A DNA stretch of 57,438 bases. Origin: Sinomonas gamaensis. Lineage in GTDB: Bacteria; Actinomycetota; Actinomycetes; Actinomycetales; Micrococcaceae. The translations under genes and the position numbers were made by a program. Of this stretch, positions 34,190 through 43,093 are shown in pieces. The notes below the pieces were generated by a model. The model had not been told where the DNA came from. It did no database searches and saw only the letters and a program-made list of their open reading frames with translations. The stretch's first letter is position 1. Each line of letters opens with the position of its first letter. The stretch covers positions 1 through 57,438 of the forward strand of contig NZ_SSCL01000019.1 of the NCBI RefSeq assembly GCF_005876955.1, in the 5' to 3' direction.

Positions 34190-34213
34190 CCTCGGCTGCA
34201 GGTTCGAGGGGCT
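34179..34213 (-). terminator. Rho-independent terminator for the minus-strand lipoprotein remnant
   Basis: On the minus strand, AGCCCCTCG pairs with CGAGGGGGCT around an 10-base loop and is followed by a run of six T. It also lies at the end of the opposing operon and may act in both directions. Confidence 0.75.
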
Positions 34214-34235
34214 CTTCTCCGTGTGGGGGACACGC

Positions 34236-34653
34236 TTATTGGGGCTCTATGATGACCGCGTTCAGACAATTGTCGGGGTGGTAGGACCAGGTGATCTTCT
34301 TGCCGTCCCACTCATCGGTCTGACGGCCCATCAGGGCCGTCGTGTGGTTGATCTCGTTCATGATGCTGTCGGGGACCTTGATGCCCTGCAGGATACAGCT
34401 GGCCATCTTCTCCGACATGCCGTACTAGGACTGAGTGTTGATGGTGACCGTGTGGGAGTTGTCCCCCCACGGTGAAGCCGTTCGGCGGCGTCGGGGACGC
34501 CGCGGAACGCGACGCCGAGACCATCTGCCTCACACAGTCGTCGGCGGCAGCGGAGGCGCCCGCTCCGATTGGTTTAGGTGTTGGAGTGGGACTTGGCTTT
34601 GCGGCATCCCCCGTCGGGAGGCCGCCGCCAGCGCATCCCCCTTGCGCCAACAT
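34236..34653 (-). pseudogene. Lipoprotein-like remnant with a frameshift and an in-frame TAG
   Basis: The C-terminal part (MSEKMASCILQGIKVPDSIM, NEINHTTALMGRQTDEWDGK, KITWSYHPDNCLNAVIIEPQ) is a well-formed Cys-containing domain. In the same frame upstream, GDNSHTVTINTQS is separated from it only by TAG at 34425-34427. Further upstream the Pro/Thr linker and ADDCVRQMVSASRSAAS lie in another frame, joined at a run of six G near 34470. The signal peptide is not visible. The mature domain is like those of the other lipoproteins here. A terminator follows. Confidence 0.65.
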
Positions 34654-34716
34654 GTGTGCGGACGTGCCCTGCTCCGTCTCCTCCCCTCAGCCGATCGCTG
34701 GGGTTAGGCTCTGGCC

Positions 34717-35577
34717 GTGGGGGACGAGACAGTCGAGCTGCCCGACGGGCTGGTGCTGAAGGCCCATGCCCCGACCGCGGATTACCCCTCGACTTGGAAG
34801 GGCAGCAACTCCAACAGGCTCCTGTTCGGCCTCATCGTCGGGCTGGCTGCCGCACTCCTGGTCGAGCTGGTTGTTGCTCCGATTCTGTTGGTGAATGCGC
34901 TCGCCCCGTTCGACGGCGCCTTCCGGCCGGCGACCGCGACGGTCCTTGCCCGAACCGACTTCTTCGCGGAGCACCAGTACCAGTGCCGGCTGGACCTCTC
35001 GTACGAGGCTGCGGGGGAGCTGCACCGGCAGAACGCCGACCTCTGGATCAAGTGCCCGTGGGGGCCCCGCGTCGGGGACACCGTGCAGGTGACCGTGAAC
35101 CCGAGCGATGCCCGCGACGTCGTCGTGCAGGGGTTCGTCTCGGCGCGCTCAGAGCTGCCCAACGCCACAGGCTTCGGCGCACTGTGCGCCATCACTCCGA
35201 CGCTTTCGTTCCTCGCTGCGGTTGCGACGATCTACTCCCGAACCCGGAGGCTCGCGGCACAGAAGCTGGCATGGCGCCAGATCACCGCCATCATGAGAGG
35301 CAGCGCCCCACCCGAAACCAGCACGGACATGCCGCTGGTCTTCGAAGCCGAAGACACCAAGGGCAGACCGAGGGTCTTCGTCGCGAACATCCGGGGCGTC
35401 GGCACCTCTCCGTGGAGGAACGGCCCAAATCTGGGAGACCGGGTGGAGATGGCCTTGGTGGCAAACGGGCAGCGGGAGGCGCTGATCGCCACACCTGACG
35501 ACACCCAGCCGAGAGTAGCTGCCATCACCGTCCCGAACCGTTTCGAACTCCGCGCCCTCGACCTCCCCGACCTCTGA
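34717..35577 (+). CDS. Two-span membrane protein, DUF3592-like
   Basis: 286 residues. Spans at about 31-56 (LLFGLIVGLAAALLVELVVA) and 155-175 (FGALCAITPTLSFLAAVATI) enclose an extracytoplasmic beta domain (TATVLARTDFFAEHQYQCRL and VGDTVQVTVNPSDARDVVV), a layout shared with DUF3592-type proteins. The C-terminal cytoplasmic domain (VFVANIRGVGTSPWRNGPNL) is a second beta domain. GTG 34717 is the first plausible start after TTAGGCTCTG. It stands before an unrelated hypothetical gene on the same strand. Confidence 0.65.
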   Translation: MGDETVELPDGLVLKAHAPTADYPSTWKGSNSNRLLFGLIVGLAAALLVELVVAPILLVNALAPFDGAFRPATATVLARTDFFAEHQYQCRLDLSYEAAGELHRQNADLWIKCPWGPRVGDTVQVTVNPSDARDVVVQGFVSARSELPNATGFGALCAITPTLSFLAAVATIYSRTRRLAAQKLAWRQITAIMRGSAPPETSTDMPLVFEAEDTKGRPRVFVANIRGVGTSPWRNGPNLGDRVEMALVANGQREALIATPDDTQPRVAAITVPNRFELRALDLPDL

Positions 35578-35626
35578 GAGACTGGCCCGGAGGCGGCGAG
35601 GCTCATGTCCGCACACATGGTGTTCC

Positions 35627-36118
35627 ATGACCCGAACACCAGACCCCCGCGCAGAAGACGTCTCGACAAACGCCTACTGCTCCCAGCTGATGAAGCAGCG
35701 CTACTCCCACGAGGCCCAGGGCCTGATCCTGCTTCTGCCGCGAACCGGACTCATGGTCGTGCCCTTCGCACAGAACCAGCACAGCTGGGACGCCGTCGTC
35801 GTCGAAGGCAGCGAGACCTACCCGCGCGGCGGACACCACATCGCCGTCGGCAACGCCGAAATCGAGACCGCCCTCGAGCTGCCGCTCATCCCGCACGAGA
35901 CCGTGAACACCCCCGAGGAGGCCGAGGCCCTCCCGGACGGCGAATCGATCCTCACCCCGGGCAGCTGCATCTATGGCAAGAACGACCGCTGGGACGAGCC
36001 CGGCGTCACCTACTGGCTCCGCACCAACCACACCCCGATCAGGACCGACATGCTCAGCCGCGACATGCACTTCCCGGCACGAGTCCTCGGAACAGCGAAA
36101 GCAGGCTCACGTGTTTGA
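35627..36118 (+). CDS. Hypothetical cytoplasmic protein
   Basis: 163 residues without signal or membrane helix. The composition is normal for a globular protein (LILLLPRTGLMVVPFAQNQH, GSETYPRGGHHIAVGNAEIE, TPGSCIYGKNDRWDEPGVTY). It overlaps the next gene by eight bases, so the two are co-translated with a Clp N-domain protein. No family recognised. ATG 35627 lacks a strong ribosome site; a start further in would remove only a disordered leader. Confidence 0.6.
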   Translation: MTRTPDPRAEDVSTNAYCSQLMKQRYSHEAQGLILLLPRTGLMVVPFAQNQHSWDAVVVEGSETYPRGGHHIAVGNAEIETALELPLIPHETVNTPEEAEALPDGESILTPGSCIYGKNDRWDEPGVTYWLRTNHTPIRTDMLSRDMHFPARVLGTAKAGSRV

Positions 36119-36914
36119 GCGATTCACAGACAAAGCCCGCCGCGTCGTCGTCCTATGCCAAGAGGAGGCCCGCCGATACAACCACCACAGCATCGGCACC
36201 GAACACCTCCTCCTCGCATTCACTCGCGAGGACACCGGCCTCGGCCGCGACCTCCTGGCCGTCTTCGGCGTCGACTTCGACCAGCTGCGCGAGAAGGTGA
36301 TCGCCTGCACCGGAGAAGGCGCAACCCCTGTCGGGGGACACATCCCCTTCACCGCCGCATCCAAGCGCGCCCTCGAGCCGGCCATGCGGGAGGCCCTCGA
36401 GCAGGGCGTCAACGACGTCGCCACCGAGCACCTCCTCCTCGGGCTGCTCCCCTCCGGAGACGGGATCGGCGCCGAGGTCCTCGTCGAGCTGGGTGTGCGC
36501 CATGAGGCCGTGCGCACCCAGGTCGCCCAGCTCACCGGGGCACTCTTCCTCGGAGCTCCCATCATCCTGTTCCAGAGGGGCGAGATCGTGGACCCGACCC
36601 GGGAAGAGGCAGAGGTCGCTAGGGGCGGCGAGGTCGCCGAGGTGAAGGTCGAGCTGCGCCCGGGCGAGGCCTTCGCAGTCGTCACACCGACCGGCACTGC
36701 CGTCAGCCCCTTCTTCCTCGACTACGCCGCCGCCTTCATGGCGTGCGGCCCGAATCCCGAAGCGGTCGGACACGAGGTGGCAGTGATGGCTCCAGCGGCA
36801 GACGACGTCTGGGCGATGTCAGGGGGTCGGGCCATCCGGATCGGCACCTCCCGGAAATGGGAGCCGGTCCCGCTCGAGTCCAGAATCAAGCCGTGGGAGG
36901 CGAGCACGGGATGA
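36111..36914 (+). CDS. Stand-alone Clp N-terminal domain protein
   Basis: 267 residues. The first 150 form a double Clp_N repeat as found at the start of ClpC/ClpA: FERFTDKARRVVVLCQEEAR, HHSIGTEHLLLAFTREDTGL, then PFTAASKRALEPAMREALEQ and NDVATEHLLLGLLPSGDG. There is no AAA+ module; instead a C-terminal domain of unknown type follows (VEVKVELRPGEAFAVVTPTG region).  Such proteins could bind Clp adaptors or substrates, or act as decoys (inference). GTG 36111 overlaps the upstream stop and has GCAGG before it. It overlaps the next gene by ATGA. Confidence 0.8.
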   Translation: MFERFTDKARRVVVLCQEEARRYNHHSIGTEHLLLAFTREDTGLGRDLLAVFGVDFDQLREKVIACTGEGATPVGGHIPFTAASKRALEPAMREALEQGVNDVATEHLLLGLLPSGDGIGAEVLVELGVRHEAVRTQVAQLTGALFLGAPIILFQRGEIVDPTREEAEVARGGEVAEVKVELRPGEAFAVVTPTGTAVSPFFLDYAAAFMACGPNPEAVGHEVAVMAPAADDVWAMSGGRAIRIGTSRKWEPVPLESRIKPWEASTG

Positions 36915-37366
36915 TCAGCTTCGACGAGGCGTGGCGGGAGTACGAAGACGAGACCCGCCGCATCGAGGGGCGGCTCGGGCAGGCGGAGGTCACCCACCCG
37001 TACATGGAGGACGAGGGCACCACGTTCAGTAGGTTGGGTGCCCGAGACCGCCGGAGTGGGGGAGACTGTTGCGGTCCTGCGCCGCCCGGACGCGCTCACC
37101 GTCCTGGCCAAGATCCAGGACGTCGTCTACGACGCCTCCGCCCGGGTCGACAACTTCGACGTACTTCCGCCTCCAGCGGGACCTGGCCCTGTACGAGGGC
37201 CCGAAGATCCCCGGCGCCGACCAGCTCGAGGGGAACTTCGGGCTCAGCGCTGAAGACGCCGCCGAGGCAGACCGCATCGCCCCACACGGACCACGACTAC
37301 GACAAGCTCACAGCCCTCCTCCTCGAACGCGGGGTCAGCCTCGACATCATCGTCAAGTGGGAGTGA
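36911..37366 (+). pseudogene. Unknown gene with three frame changes
   Basis: MISFDEAWREYEDETRRIEG opens at ATG 36911 (ATGA overlap with the Clp_N gene) and runs to DEGTTFSR. PETAGVGETVAVLRRPDALT continues in a second frame, YFRLQRDLALYEGPKIPGAD and NFGLSAEDAAEAD in a third, and the end DHDYDKLTALLLERGVSLDI returns to the first frame at TGA 37366. Three small indels are needed. The protein would be about 150 residues, cytoplasmic and acidic. No family recognised. Confidence 0.55.
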
Positions 37367-37414
37367 TCGGGATAGATCGCTCCACCGCCGATTCGGCTCT
37401 TCGGACGAATGAGA

Positions 37415-37450
37415 GAAGCCCCGGACTCCGACTCGGAGAACCGGGGCTTC
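37415..37450. terminator. Bidirectional terminator hairpin
   Basis: GAAGCCCCGG (37415-37424) pairs perfectly with CCGGGGCTTC (37441-37450) around 16 bases. It lies between convergent genes ending at 37366 and 37463. Confidence 0.85.
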
Positions 37451-37462
37451 CCTGCTGGCCTG

Positions 37463-38467
37463 TCAGGGGACCTTGGTCCACACCCCGCAGCGGTCGGAGG
37501 TGAACCCCTCGCCGGCGTAGACAGTCACGGTCGCGCCGTTGGGCGCGTAGTCAATAAAGTTGTTGGCGATGATGTCTCCGGCTCCGTTCGACCTTGACCA
37601 ATAGCACTGCCTGACGCCAGGTGCGGTGCTGTACGTCCCCGGAAGCATGTCCTTGCCCACGGCGTAGCTGCCGCTGTCGATCTTCACCGAAGTGAGGGCC
37701 TGCTGCAGGAGCGCTGCGTGGGGTGTGTCCGGGCAGAGCGCCAGGGCTCCCTCGATCCCAGGCTTCTGGACGTTCCCGCTGATCCCGACGACGTGGTCCG
37801 CGTAGTCCTTCGGAACGCTCGCGCAGAGCGAGTAGATGTTCGCAAACGTCCTCGCCGGGTTGCTCACGTCGCCGCCCTTCAATGCCACGACGTTCACAAT
37901 GGCTTGCTCCTGCGGCAGGAGAGCGATGCCGTTTGCCCTTGGTACTGGATCCTTGCCGTCGATCTTAGTCTCGCAGTAGCCAGACGCCTGGTACTCGGGG
38001 CTCGTCCACACGTCTTTGTAGGAGCTGTACTTGCGGTCGCTGCTGTAGCCGCAAGTTACCGAGTACCTGTTGGTGAGGCTGGCGGCCGTGGAGGGGCTGC
38101 TGGCCGCCGGGGCAGCTGGAGGCTGGGCCGCCCAGTCCTGCTGCGACTTCCTGTCCAGACGGATCTTCACCTTCCCATGGGGGATCATCTGGGTTCCCGC
38201 GGCGGGATCGGTGGACAAAGCCTTCGCAGGGTCATCGGGGGAGCCCGTCCAGCCTTGCCCATCCGATCCGAATAGGTCAGCCTGCAGGCCCGCCTTGCCC
38301 ATAGTTGCAGCCGCCTCGCGGGCGGACTGCCCGGTTACGTCCGGAACGACTATCGACGCTGCTGCCACAGGTTTCGCTGTTGTCCTGGCCGAACTTTCAC
38401 CTCCGCCGCACCCGGCGAGGACCAAGATGAACGGAGCGGCCCAGGCAGCAATCCAATGACGCTTCAT
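37463..38467 (-). CDS. Lipoprotein with one PASTA domain and a distinctive C-terminal domain
   Basis: 334 residues. Signal peptide ends in VLAGCG (Cys at 20). A PASTA repeat (VPDVTGQSAREAAATMGKAG ... TDPAAGTQMIPHGKVKIRL, about residues 42-104) suggests binding of muropeptides or beta-lactam-like ligands. A linker and a Cys-rich middle region follow. The last 70 residues (DMLPGTYSTAPGVRQCYWSR ... VTVYAGEGFTSDRCGVWTKV) form a domain seen again in the chimera at 44799. AGAGGGGG lies before ATG 38467. Extracytoplasmic. Confidence 0.8.
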   Translation of the reverse strand: MKRHWIAAWAAPFILVLAGCGGGESSARTTAKPVAAASIVVPDVTGQSAREAAATMGKAGLQADLFGSDGQGWTGSPDDPAKALSTDPAAGTQMIPHGKVKIRLDRKSQQDWAAQPPAAPAASSPSTAASLTNRYSVTCGYSSDRKYSSYKDVWTSPEYQASGYCETKIDGKDPVPRANGIALLPQEQAIVNVVALKGGDVSNPARTFANIYSLCASVPKDYADHVVGISGNVQKPGIEGALALCPDTPHAALLQQALTSVKIDSGSYAVGKDMLPGTYSTAPGVRQCYWSRSNGAGDIIANNFIDYAPNGATVTVYAGEGFTSDRCGVWTKVP

Positions 38468-38611
38468 GTCCCCCTCTAAAGGCTTTCCCCCGCGCTGAAG
38501 ATCTTTAGATCGTGCGCATTCTGCGTGCCCGGTCTCAGGCCGCCGAACTCAGGTTATTCTCCCGAGCCTGAATTTCGGTTCACGACGCGGAGACGTCGGA
38601 TGACGGGTGGT

Positions 38612-38642
38612 GGGCTCGGGCCGAACGGAACGGCCCAAGCCC
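38612..38642 (-). terminator. Hairpin after the DUF6804-like gene
   Basis: GGGCT-C-GGGCCG and CGGCCC-A-AGCCC pair around AACGGAA. It lies 38 bases past the end of the minus-strand gene at 38680. No T-run. Confidence 0.6.
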
Positions 38643-38679
38643 TTCGGTCCCCTGTGCGGAGCGACCTCCCCACGTGCCG

Positions 38680-39027
38680 CTACCCGCTCGCGTTCGGCCC
38701 CTTCCTCTCCCAGAAGGTCAAGGCGGCACGGATGAACAGGACGCCAGTGATGACGTCGGGGACGGCCCACGCCTGCTTGTTTGCGGTGAACGGGATGATC
38801 GGGTTGAAGACGATCGCGACGATGATGAACGCGATTCCCCACCCAGGCTTCTGCAGCCGGAAGGCGATAGTGCAGACCCAGATCGCAGCGATGGTCACTA
38901 TCCAGCGAAGGAGATCGTAGTACCAGTACTGGAAAGAGAGCACTCCGAGCAGGGACATGATTCCTGCGACCCAGCCCGGCAGTGCTGCGGGCTTGTATTC
39001 CTCGGGCCCAGCTTCGAGCATCGACAT
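38680..39027 (-). CDS. Small membrane protein, DUF6804-like
   Basis: 115 residues with four hydrophobic helices (GWVAGIMSLLGVLSFQYWYY, LRWIVTIAAIWVCTIAFRLQ, GWGIAFIIVAIVFNPIIPFT, WAVPDVITGVLFIRAALTFW). The FNPIIPF-and-W-x-x-xD pattern fits the DUF6804 family of small inner-membrane proteins. GGAGGGGGACC precedes ATG 39027. A 27-bp-period repeat lies just upstream. Confidence 0.7.
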   Translation of the reverse strand: MSMLEAGPEEYKPAALPGWVAGIMSLLGVLSFQYWYYDLLRWIVTIAAIWVCTIAFRLQKPGWGIAFIIVAIVFNPIIPFTANKQAWAVPDVITGVLFIRAALTFWERKGPNASG

Positions 39028-39522
39028 TTACGGTCCCCCTCCGCTCACACACGCCAATCGGTCGCGCGGAAACATGCTGGCCAATCGGTCGCGCGGAAAC
39101 ATGGTGGCATAACAAGGGGTGGCGCCCGCTGATATGGACGAGAAGCATTCCGTGTCGCTTTCAATGCGAACGGACCATTCGCTAGAGGTCGGTTGGGAGC
39201 AAGCTCGCCATCGCTCGAGCGACGAGGTGCGGTCGGAGGCATACAGGCCAGCGTTGAGCAGCCCGTTCAGCTCCACCACCAGCGGCTCGCCGTCTGCGCC
39301 CAGGGCGACGTCGAGCACGTACTGGCGGAGTGTCGGGACCTCGACGGAGTGCTCTGCCCAGACCAGGGAGACGAGGGCGCCCACGCTGTTGACGGTGTCC
39401 GAACGGTCCTCAACCAGTCCCAGCTCCGCCGGGTCCAGCTCGTAAAGGTCGTGGGTGGGTAGGTCTCGGACAACCTTTTGTCCTGTAACCGTGCCGGCGA
39501 AGCGACTCTGAGGGGCCGTCAT
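39028..39522 (-). pseudogene. Remnant of an ATP-grasp-domain protein
   Basis: The part YVLDVALGADGEPLVVELNG with LLNAGLYASD is the C-terminal ATP-grasp motif (Glu and Asn that bind the second metal and ATP). About 130 residues upstream are coding-like (HDLYELDPAELGLVEDRSDT). The N-terminal half is missing; scraps such as RLNLDLYPRTAIRLSWHSES appear in another frame near 39560, so the gene was frameshifted. After YASD the frame is out of register and runs through the direct repeat to 39028. ATP-grasp enzymes ligate carboxylates to amines; the substrate is unknown. Confidence 0.55.
39053..39103. repeat. Perfect 24-bp direct repeat, two copies, 27-bp period
   Basis: Copies at 39053-39076 and 39080-39103, each containing CCAATCGGTCGCGCGGAAAC and separated by CTG. 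It lies 26 bases upstream of the DUF6804-like gene and, in another frame, encodes a repeated MFPRDRLA within a decayed gene. Candidate binding-site array or recent tandem duplication. Confidence 0.85.
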
Positions 39523-39718
39523 CCGATTCGGAATGCCAGGAGAGTCGGATGGCCGTGCGGGGGTAGAGGTCGAGATTCAAGCGCTTGCCGTGGGTGCACG
39601 AGGATGCGGTCGTGGTCTCGGGGTGTCGCCGGGAGACGCCGTGTTCGGGGTACCAGTGCGCCGGACGGAAGGCGTGTCCCGCGCAGCGGCGCAGCTTCTT
39701 CGTTCGGACCCGAGTGGG

Positions 39719-39747
39719 AGGGCCCGGACCGTGACAGCCCGGGCCCT
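39719..39747 (-). terminator. Terminator of the primase-helicase gene
   Basis: AGGGCCCGG (39719-39727) pairs perfectly with CCGGGCCCT (39739-39747) around 11 bases, 17 bases past the stop of the minus-strand gene. No T-run. Confidence 0.7.
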
Positions 39748-39763
39748 TCGAGTGAGCACTGGC

Positions 39764-42700
39764 TCAGGCGGCCAGGGAATCCGCCATCTCGTCCTGCGTT
39801 TCTGCGTCTTGGCCCCATCCGACGAGGGTCGAGAGGTTCACGGGTACCCCGCGGAGCTGGTTGCCGCCGATCCGAGCCCGGTAGAGGCCCGTTGACTTTC
39901 CGCTCCTGCTGAGTTCTGGATTGAGGTGTGAGGAGGCGAAGCCCTCTTGCCAGACCGCCATCCACGCCGTCGTAGACCCCTGCCCAGGCGGGATCAGGTC
40001 CGGGAAAGCCCGGCGGGCGTTGTTGAAGGCGACCTCCTTGTTGAACAGGACCACATCCTTGTTCTGGATGGTGAGGAGGCGCCCGATACACTCCCCGCCC
40101 GGACCCATCTCGCCGTTCGAGGAGGGCACCCACCCCAGGAGCGAGTTGGTCAGGCTCTGGTGGACCTGCTCGCCCTTCGTGCCGATGTACGGTGCGCCCT
40201 TGGGGTTGTCCGTGGACCCGATGTGGGCCTTGCCGGAGGCCAGCAGCTGGCGGAGGGCCTTCATCAGGGACGCGCCCGGGGCCGCCTCGCGGTTCTCGTC
40301 GTGGGTCTGCATGGCGTTCTGGATGACCGGGATCCCCATCCCGACGGTGGAGAGCCGCTGCACGAGCGCCCGGTCCACCCCGGCCGCGTGCGCCATCTCC
40401 TGCAGCACGGGCAGGACCAGCAGCACGTCACCGACCAGGGTGGAGATCCGCTCGAGCTTGGACTTGTCCGCCCCGCGCTCCTGCATGAGGTCCTTCACAT
40501 CCTCGCGGACACCGTCGGCGAACTCCTTCAGGACCGACTCGTGGTAGCCGGCCCACCGCCTCTGGTGGACCTTGCCCTGGTACTGGACCCACTGGATCAT
40601 GTGGGAGGTCAGCCGGGCCGGAATCCCGTCGTAGCCCAGCTGGACGAGCTCGTCCGTCGGCTCGGTCGTGGAGGCGAGGGCCCCCTCGCCCATGCTGATC
40701 GGGATGGTGCGCTCCATCGCCGAGGCGGTCGCGAGCCGGTTCTCCGCGGTGATCACCAGCTGGGCGATCGGCCGGTTCGCCTCGCGGGTGGTCATGTCCG
40801 CGTTCATGCGGCCCTTGGCGCCGTTGTTGAACACCGCCCGGATCAGGTCCTCCAGCTTGGAGGCGCCCGCGTCCGCGGCCCGCTGCCAGGTGGAGGGGGC
40901 GAGGTCGTCCGCGACCCAGATCGGGGCCATCGAGACGGCCTTCTCCATGTACGCGGCCGTGTCCGAGGCCTGCCCCGGGAGGGTGTCCTTCCAGTCGTCG
41001 CCGGGCTTCGCGGCCCAGAACTGCATGATCCGTGAGGCAGTGAAGCTCTTGCCCTTGCCCTTCGGGCCCCAGATGTACGCTGTCGAGCAGGGCCGGATCG
41101 GCAGGGCCGGGCGCAGCCCCAGGCACATCGCCAGGACCCCGGTGGCCGGGTCGGTCCAAGCCCCGGAGTCCACGTAGTGGTGCACGACCTGGCGGATGTC
41201 CTCGGCGACCATGTCGCGGTAGCCCTGGTCGGCCCAGTCGGCGTCGGGGATGTCGTGGCCGACTCCGAAGGAGCGGGCGACGTCCATGACAGCGGCCGTG
41301 ACCCCGGGCTTGGCGGTCGCGTCGAACTGCTCGGCGCCGCCGATGACCTGGTCCCCGGCGATGAACACGGGGGAGCCGCCCTCGACCGGGACCCAGCCCA
41401 TCCGCATCCACCGGGTCTGCGCCTTCGTCTCGGCGGCGCGGTTGCGCTTCACTGCAGCGAGCCACTTGTCTCCGCTTGCCCCGCGCGGGGGCCAGAGGGG
41501 ATTCCTGCTGAGGGACGTGGGGAACGAGGCCTTCGCATGACGCGCCCACTCCTCAGGGCGCTGCATCAGCAGAGTATGGGGACCCCTGACGACCGCCTTG
41601 TAGGGCTGTCCGTAGTCGTCCAGCCAGGCAACCTCGACCTCGACCGCGGCCTCCAGCCCCGAGTGCTCGGGAACGCCAGCGCCGAAGTCGAGGGTGCGCT
41701 GCTCGTCCACCGTGGGGGTCCGGCAGCTCTCGATCAGCTTGATCCGGCCGCCGAGCTTGACGACCTGCTTCCAGTACCCCTGCCCCTCCGGGCCCTGGGC
41801 GTACTCCTCGACGCTGACCTCGTCCGCGGCCACTTGCACTTCGCCCGGCTCGAATGAGGCCGGCTCGGAGCCGATGTCCTTCGTGGCGGTGGCCATGAGC
41901 TTCTTCCAGCCCCCGACCTTGGCCAGGTAGTCGTCCACCCCGGGCTTCTCGTCCTCGACGAAGTCCGGGTCCAGGAACCGGACCTCGGAGACGCCCTTGC
42001 CGAGGAGGAACTTCTCCATGCCGCGGGCGGCCTTCCACACGTGCGCGTTCTTCTTGAAGTCGGCGTCGTAGGCGACCACGGCCCGGCGCCCCTTGAGCAG
42101 GATGGAGCGCCAGTCGATCGGGTTCTGCCGGTCGTTGTGGATGCCGCCGATGTTGAAGATGAACACGCGGTCCTTCTCCGGGATGGCCTCCAGGAGGGCG
42201 CGCATCCTGTCCCTGGCGACCTCGGCCGGGCCGCTGTAGGCCAGGTCCTCCCACGTGGCGCCGTTCGCCTTGAGGTAGGCGGAGAGCGCGGAGTCGCCCT
42301 TGAGCAGGCCCTCGGCGACCATGATGGTCCCGGCCCCGTCGATCCACTCGGCCGGGATGGCGGGGTGGAGGTCCAGCGGGGTGCCGATGCCGGAGACGAA
42401 CTCGTACTTGATCGGCTTGCCCTGCTCGTTGTCCTCGGGGACGCCCGGGCGCAGCTGGTGGGTGAAAGGGACGAGCCGGGTGTTCTTGCTCTGGCTGGCG
42501 GCCACGTCGTTGATGCTGTACCAGGGCATGAGCATCCCGTCGCGCCCGGGGACGCCCATGGTGCGCTTCATGCGCTGGCCCTGCTTGGTGGTCGTGCGGA
42601 CGCCGAGGTCCTTGAGGGTGTTGAAGTTCTTCTCGCCGATGCGCTCGTACCCGCGGGCGGCGGCGATGAGCGGGGCGACCCCGGAGTCGGCGAGCTTGTA

Positions 42701-42877
42701 CGCGCCGGAGCCGGTGATGGTCCCGTCGTAGGAGTCTTCGGTCCAGGCGGGGAGCTCGTGCTCGGCGGCCGCGGGGAGGCTGGCCCCGAGCCCGGCGGTG
42801 AGCTCGTCCAGACTGGTCACCGGGCCGTCGATGGCCTCTTTGGCCGCAGTGGCGGCCCTGTCTCTTTCGTAGTTCAT
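39764..42877 (-). CDS. DUF3854 / DUF927-type primase-helicase of a mobile element
   Basis: About 1037 residues. The N-terminal half holds a toprim-like DUF3854 region (GTIMVAEGLLKGDSALSAYL near 180-200, and VVAYDADFKKNAHVWKAARG near 275). The C-terminal half holds a DUF927-like P-loop ATPase: Walker A GPKGKGKS near 603-610 (IWGPKGKGKSFTASRIM) and an acidic strand APIWVADDLAPST. This pairing primes and unwinds DNA for replication or transfer of integrative elements. GAAGAGGC precedes ATG 42877; the frame open to 42988 is shadow. The largest intact gene of the window, with a terminator behind it. Confidence 0.78.
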   Translation of the reverse strand: MNYERDRAATAAKEAIDGPVTSLDELTAGLGASLPAAAEHELPAWTEDSYDGTITGSGAYKLADSGVAPLIAAARGYERIGEKNFNTLKDLGVRTTTKQGQRMKRTMGVPGRDGMLMPWYSINDVAASQSKNTRLVPFTHQLRPGVPEDNEQGKPIKYEFVSGIGTPLDLHPAIPAEWIDGAGTIMVAEGLLKGDSALSAYLKANGATWEDLAYSGPAEVARDRMRALLEAIPEKDRVFIFNIGGIHNDRQNPIDWRSILLKGRRAVVAYDADFKKNAHVWKAARGMEKFLLGKGVSEVRFLDPDFVEDEKPGVDDYLAKVGGWKKLMATATKDIGSEPASFEPGEVQVAADEVSVEEYAQGPEGQGYWKQVVKLGGRIKLIESCRTPTVDEQRTLDFGAGVPEHSGLEAAVEVEVAWLDDYGQPYKAVVRGPHTLLMQRPEEWARHAKASFPTSLSRNPLWPPRGASGDKWLAAVKRNRAAETKAQTRWMRMGWVPVEGGSPVFIAGDQVIGGAEQFDATAKPGVTAAVMDVARSFGVGHDIPDADWADQGYRDMVAEDIRQVVHHYVDSGAWTDPATGVLAMCLGLRPALPIRPCSTAYIWGPKGKGKSFTASRIMQFWAAKPGDDWKDTLPGQASDTAAYMEKAVSMAPIWVADDLAPSTWQRAADAGASKLEDLIRAVFNNGAKGRMNADMTTREANRPIAQLVITAENRLATASAMERTIPISMGEGALASTTEPTDELVQLGYDGIPARLTSHMIQWVQYQGKVHQRRWAGYHESVLKEFADGVREDVKDLMQERGADKSKLERISTLVGDVLLVLPVLQEMAHAAGVDRALVQRLSTVGMGIPVIQNAMQTHDENREAAPGASLMKALRQLLASGKAHIGSTDNPKGAPYIGTKGEQVHQSLTNSLLGWVPSSNGEMGPGGECIGRLLTIQNKDVVLFNKEVAFNNARRAFPDLIPPGQGSTTAWMAVWQEGFASSHLNPELSRSGKSTGLYRARIGGNQLRGVPVNLSTLVGWGQDAETQDEMADSLAA

Positions 42878-43093
42878 GCCTCTTCTATGCGCCACGGCCG
42901 CCCACGGGTGTGCCGAAGCGCAGCACCGCGGGGCGGAACATGACCGGAACGGGTCAGCGCGGCCCCATTGCCCGCGGCTTGGCCGCATCGCTCAAAGGTC
43001 TGGATCCCTTGTCATCCCTGGGATCGGTGCCACTTGGCCGCATTGCCCTACATCTAACTAAGGATTAGTGAAGGAGAGTCGGTATATGTTCTG

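Noticed and set aside
39947-42943. Long plus-strand frames opposite the primase gene
   Set aside because: Shadows in the third position of the primase codons.
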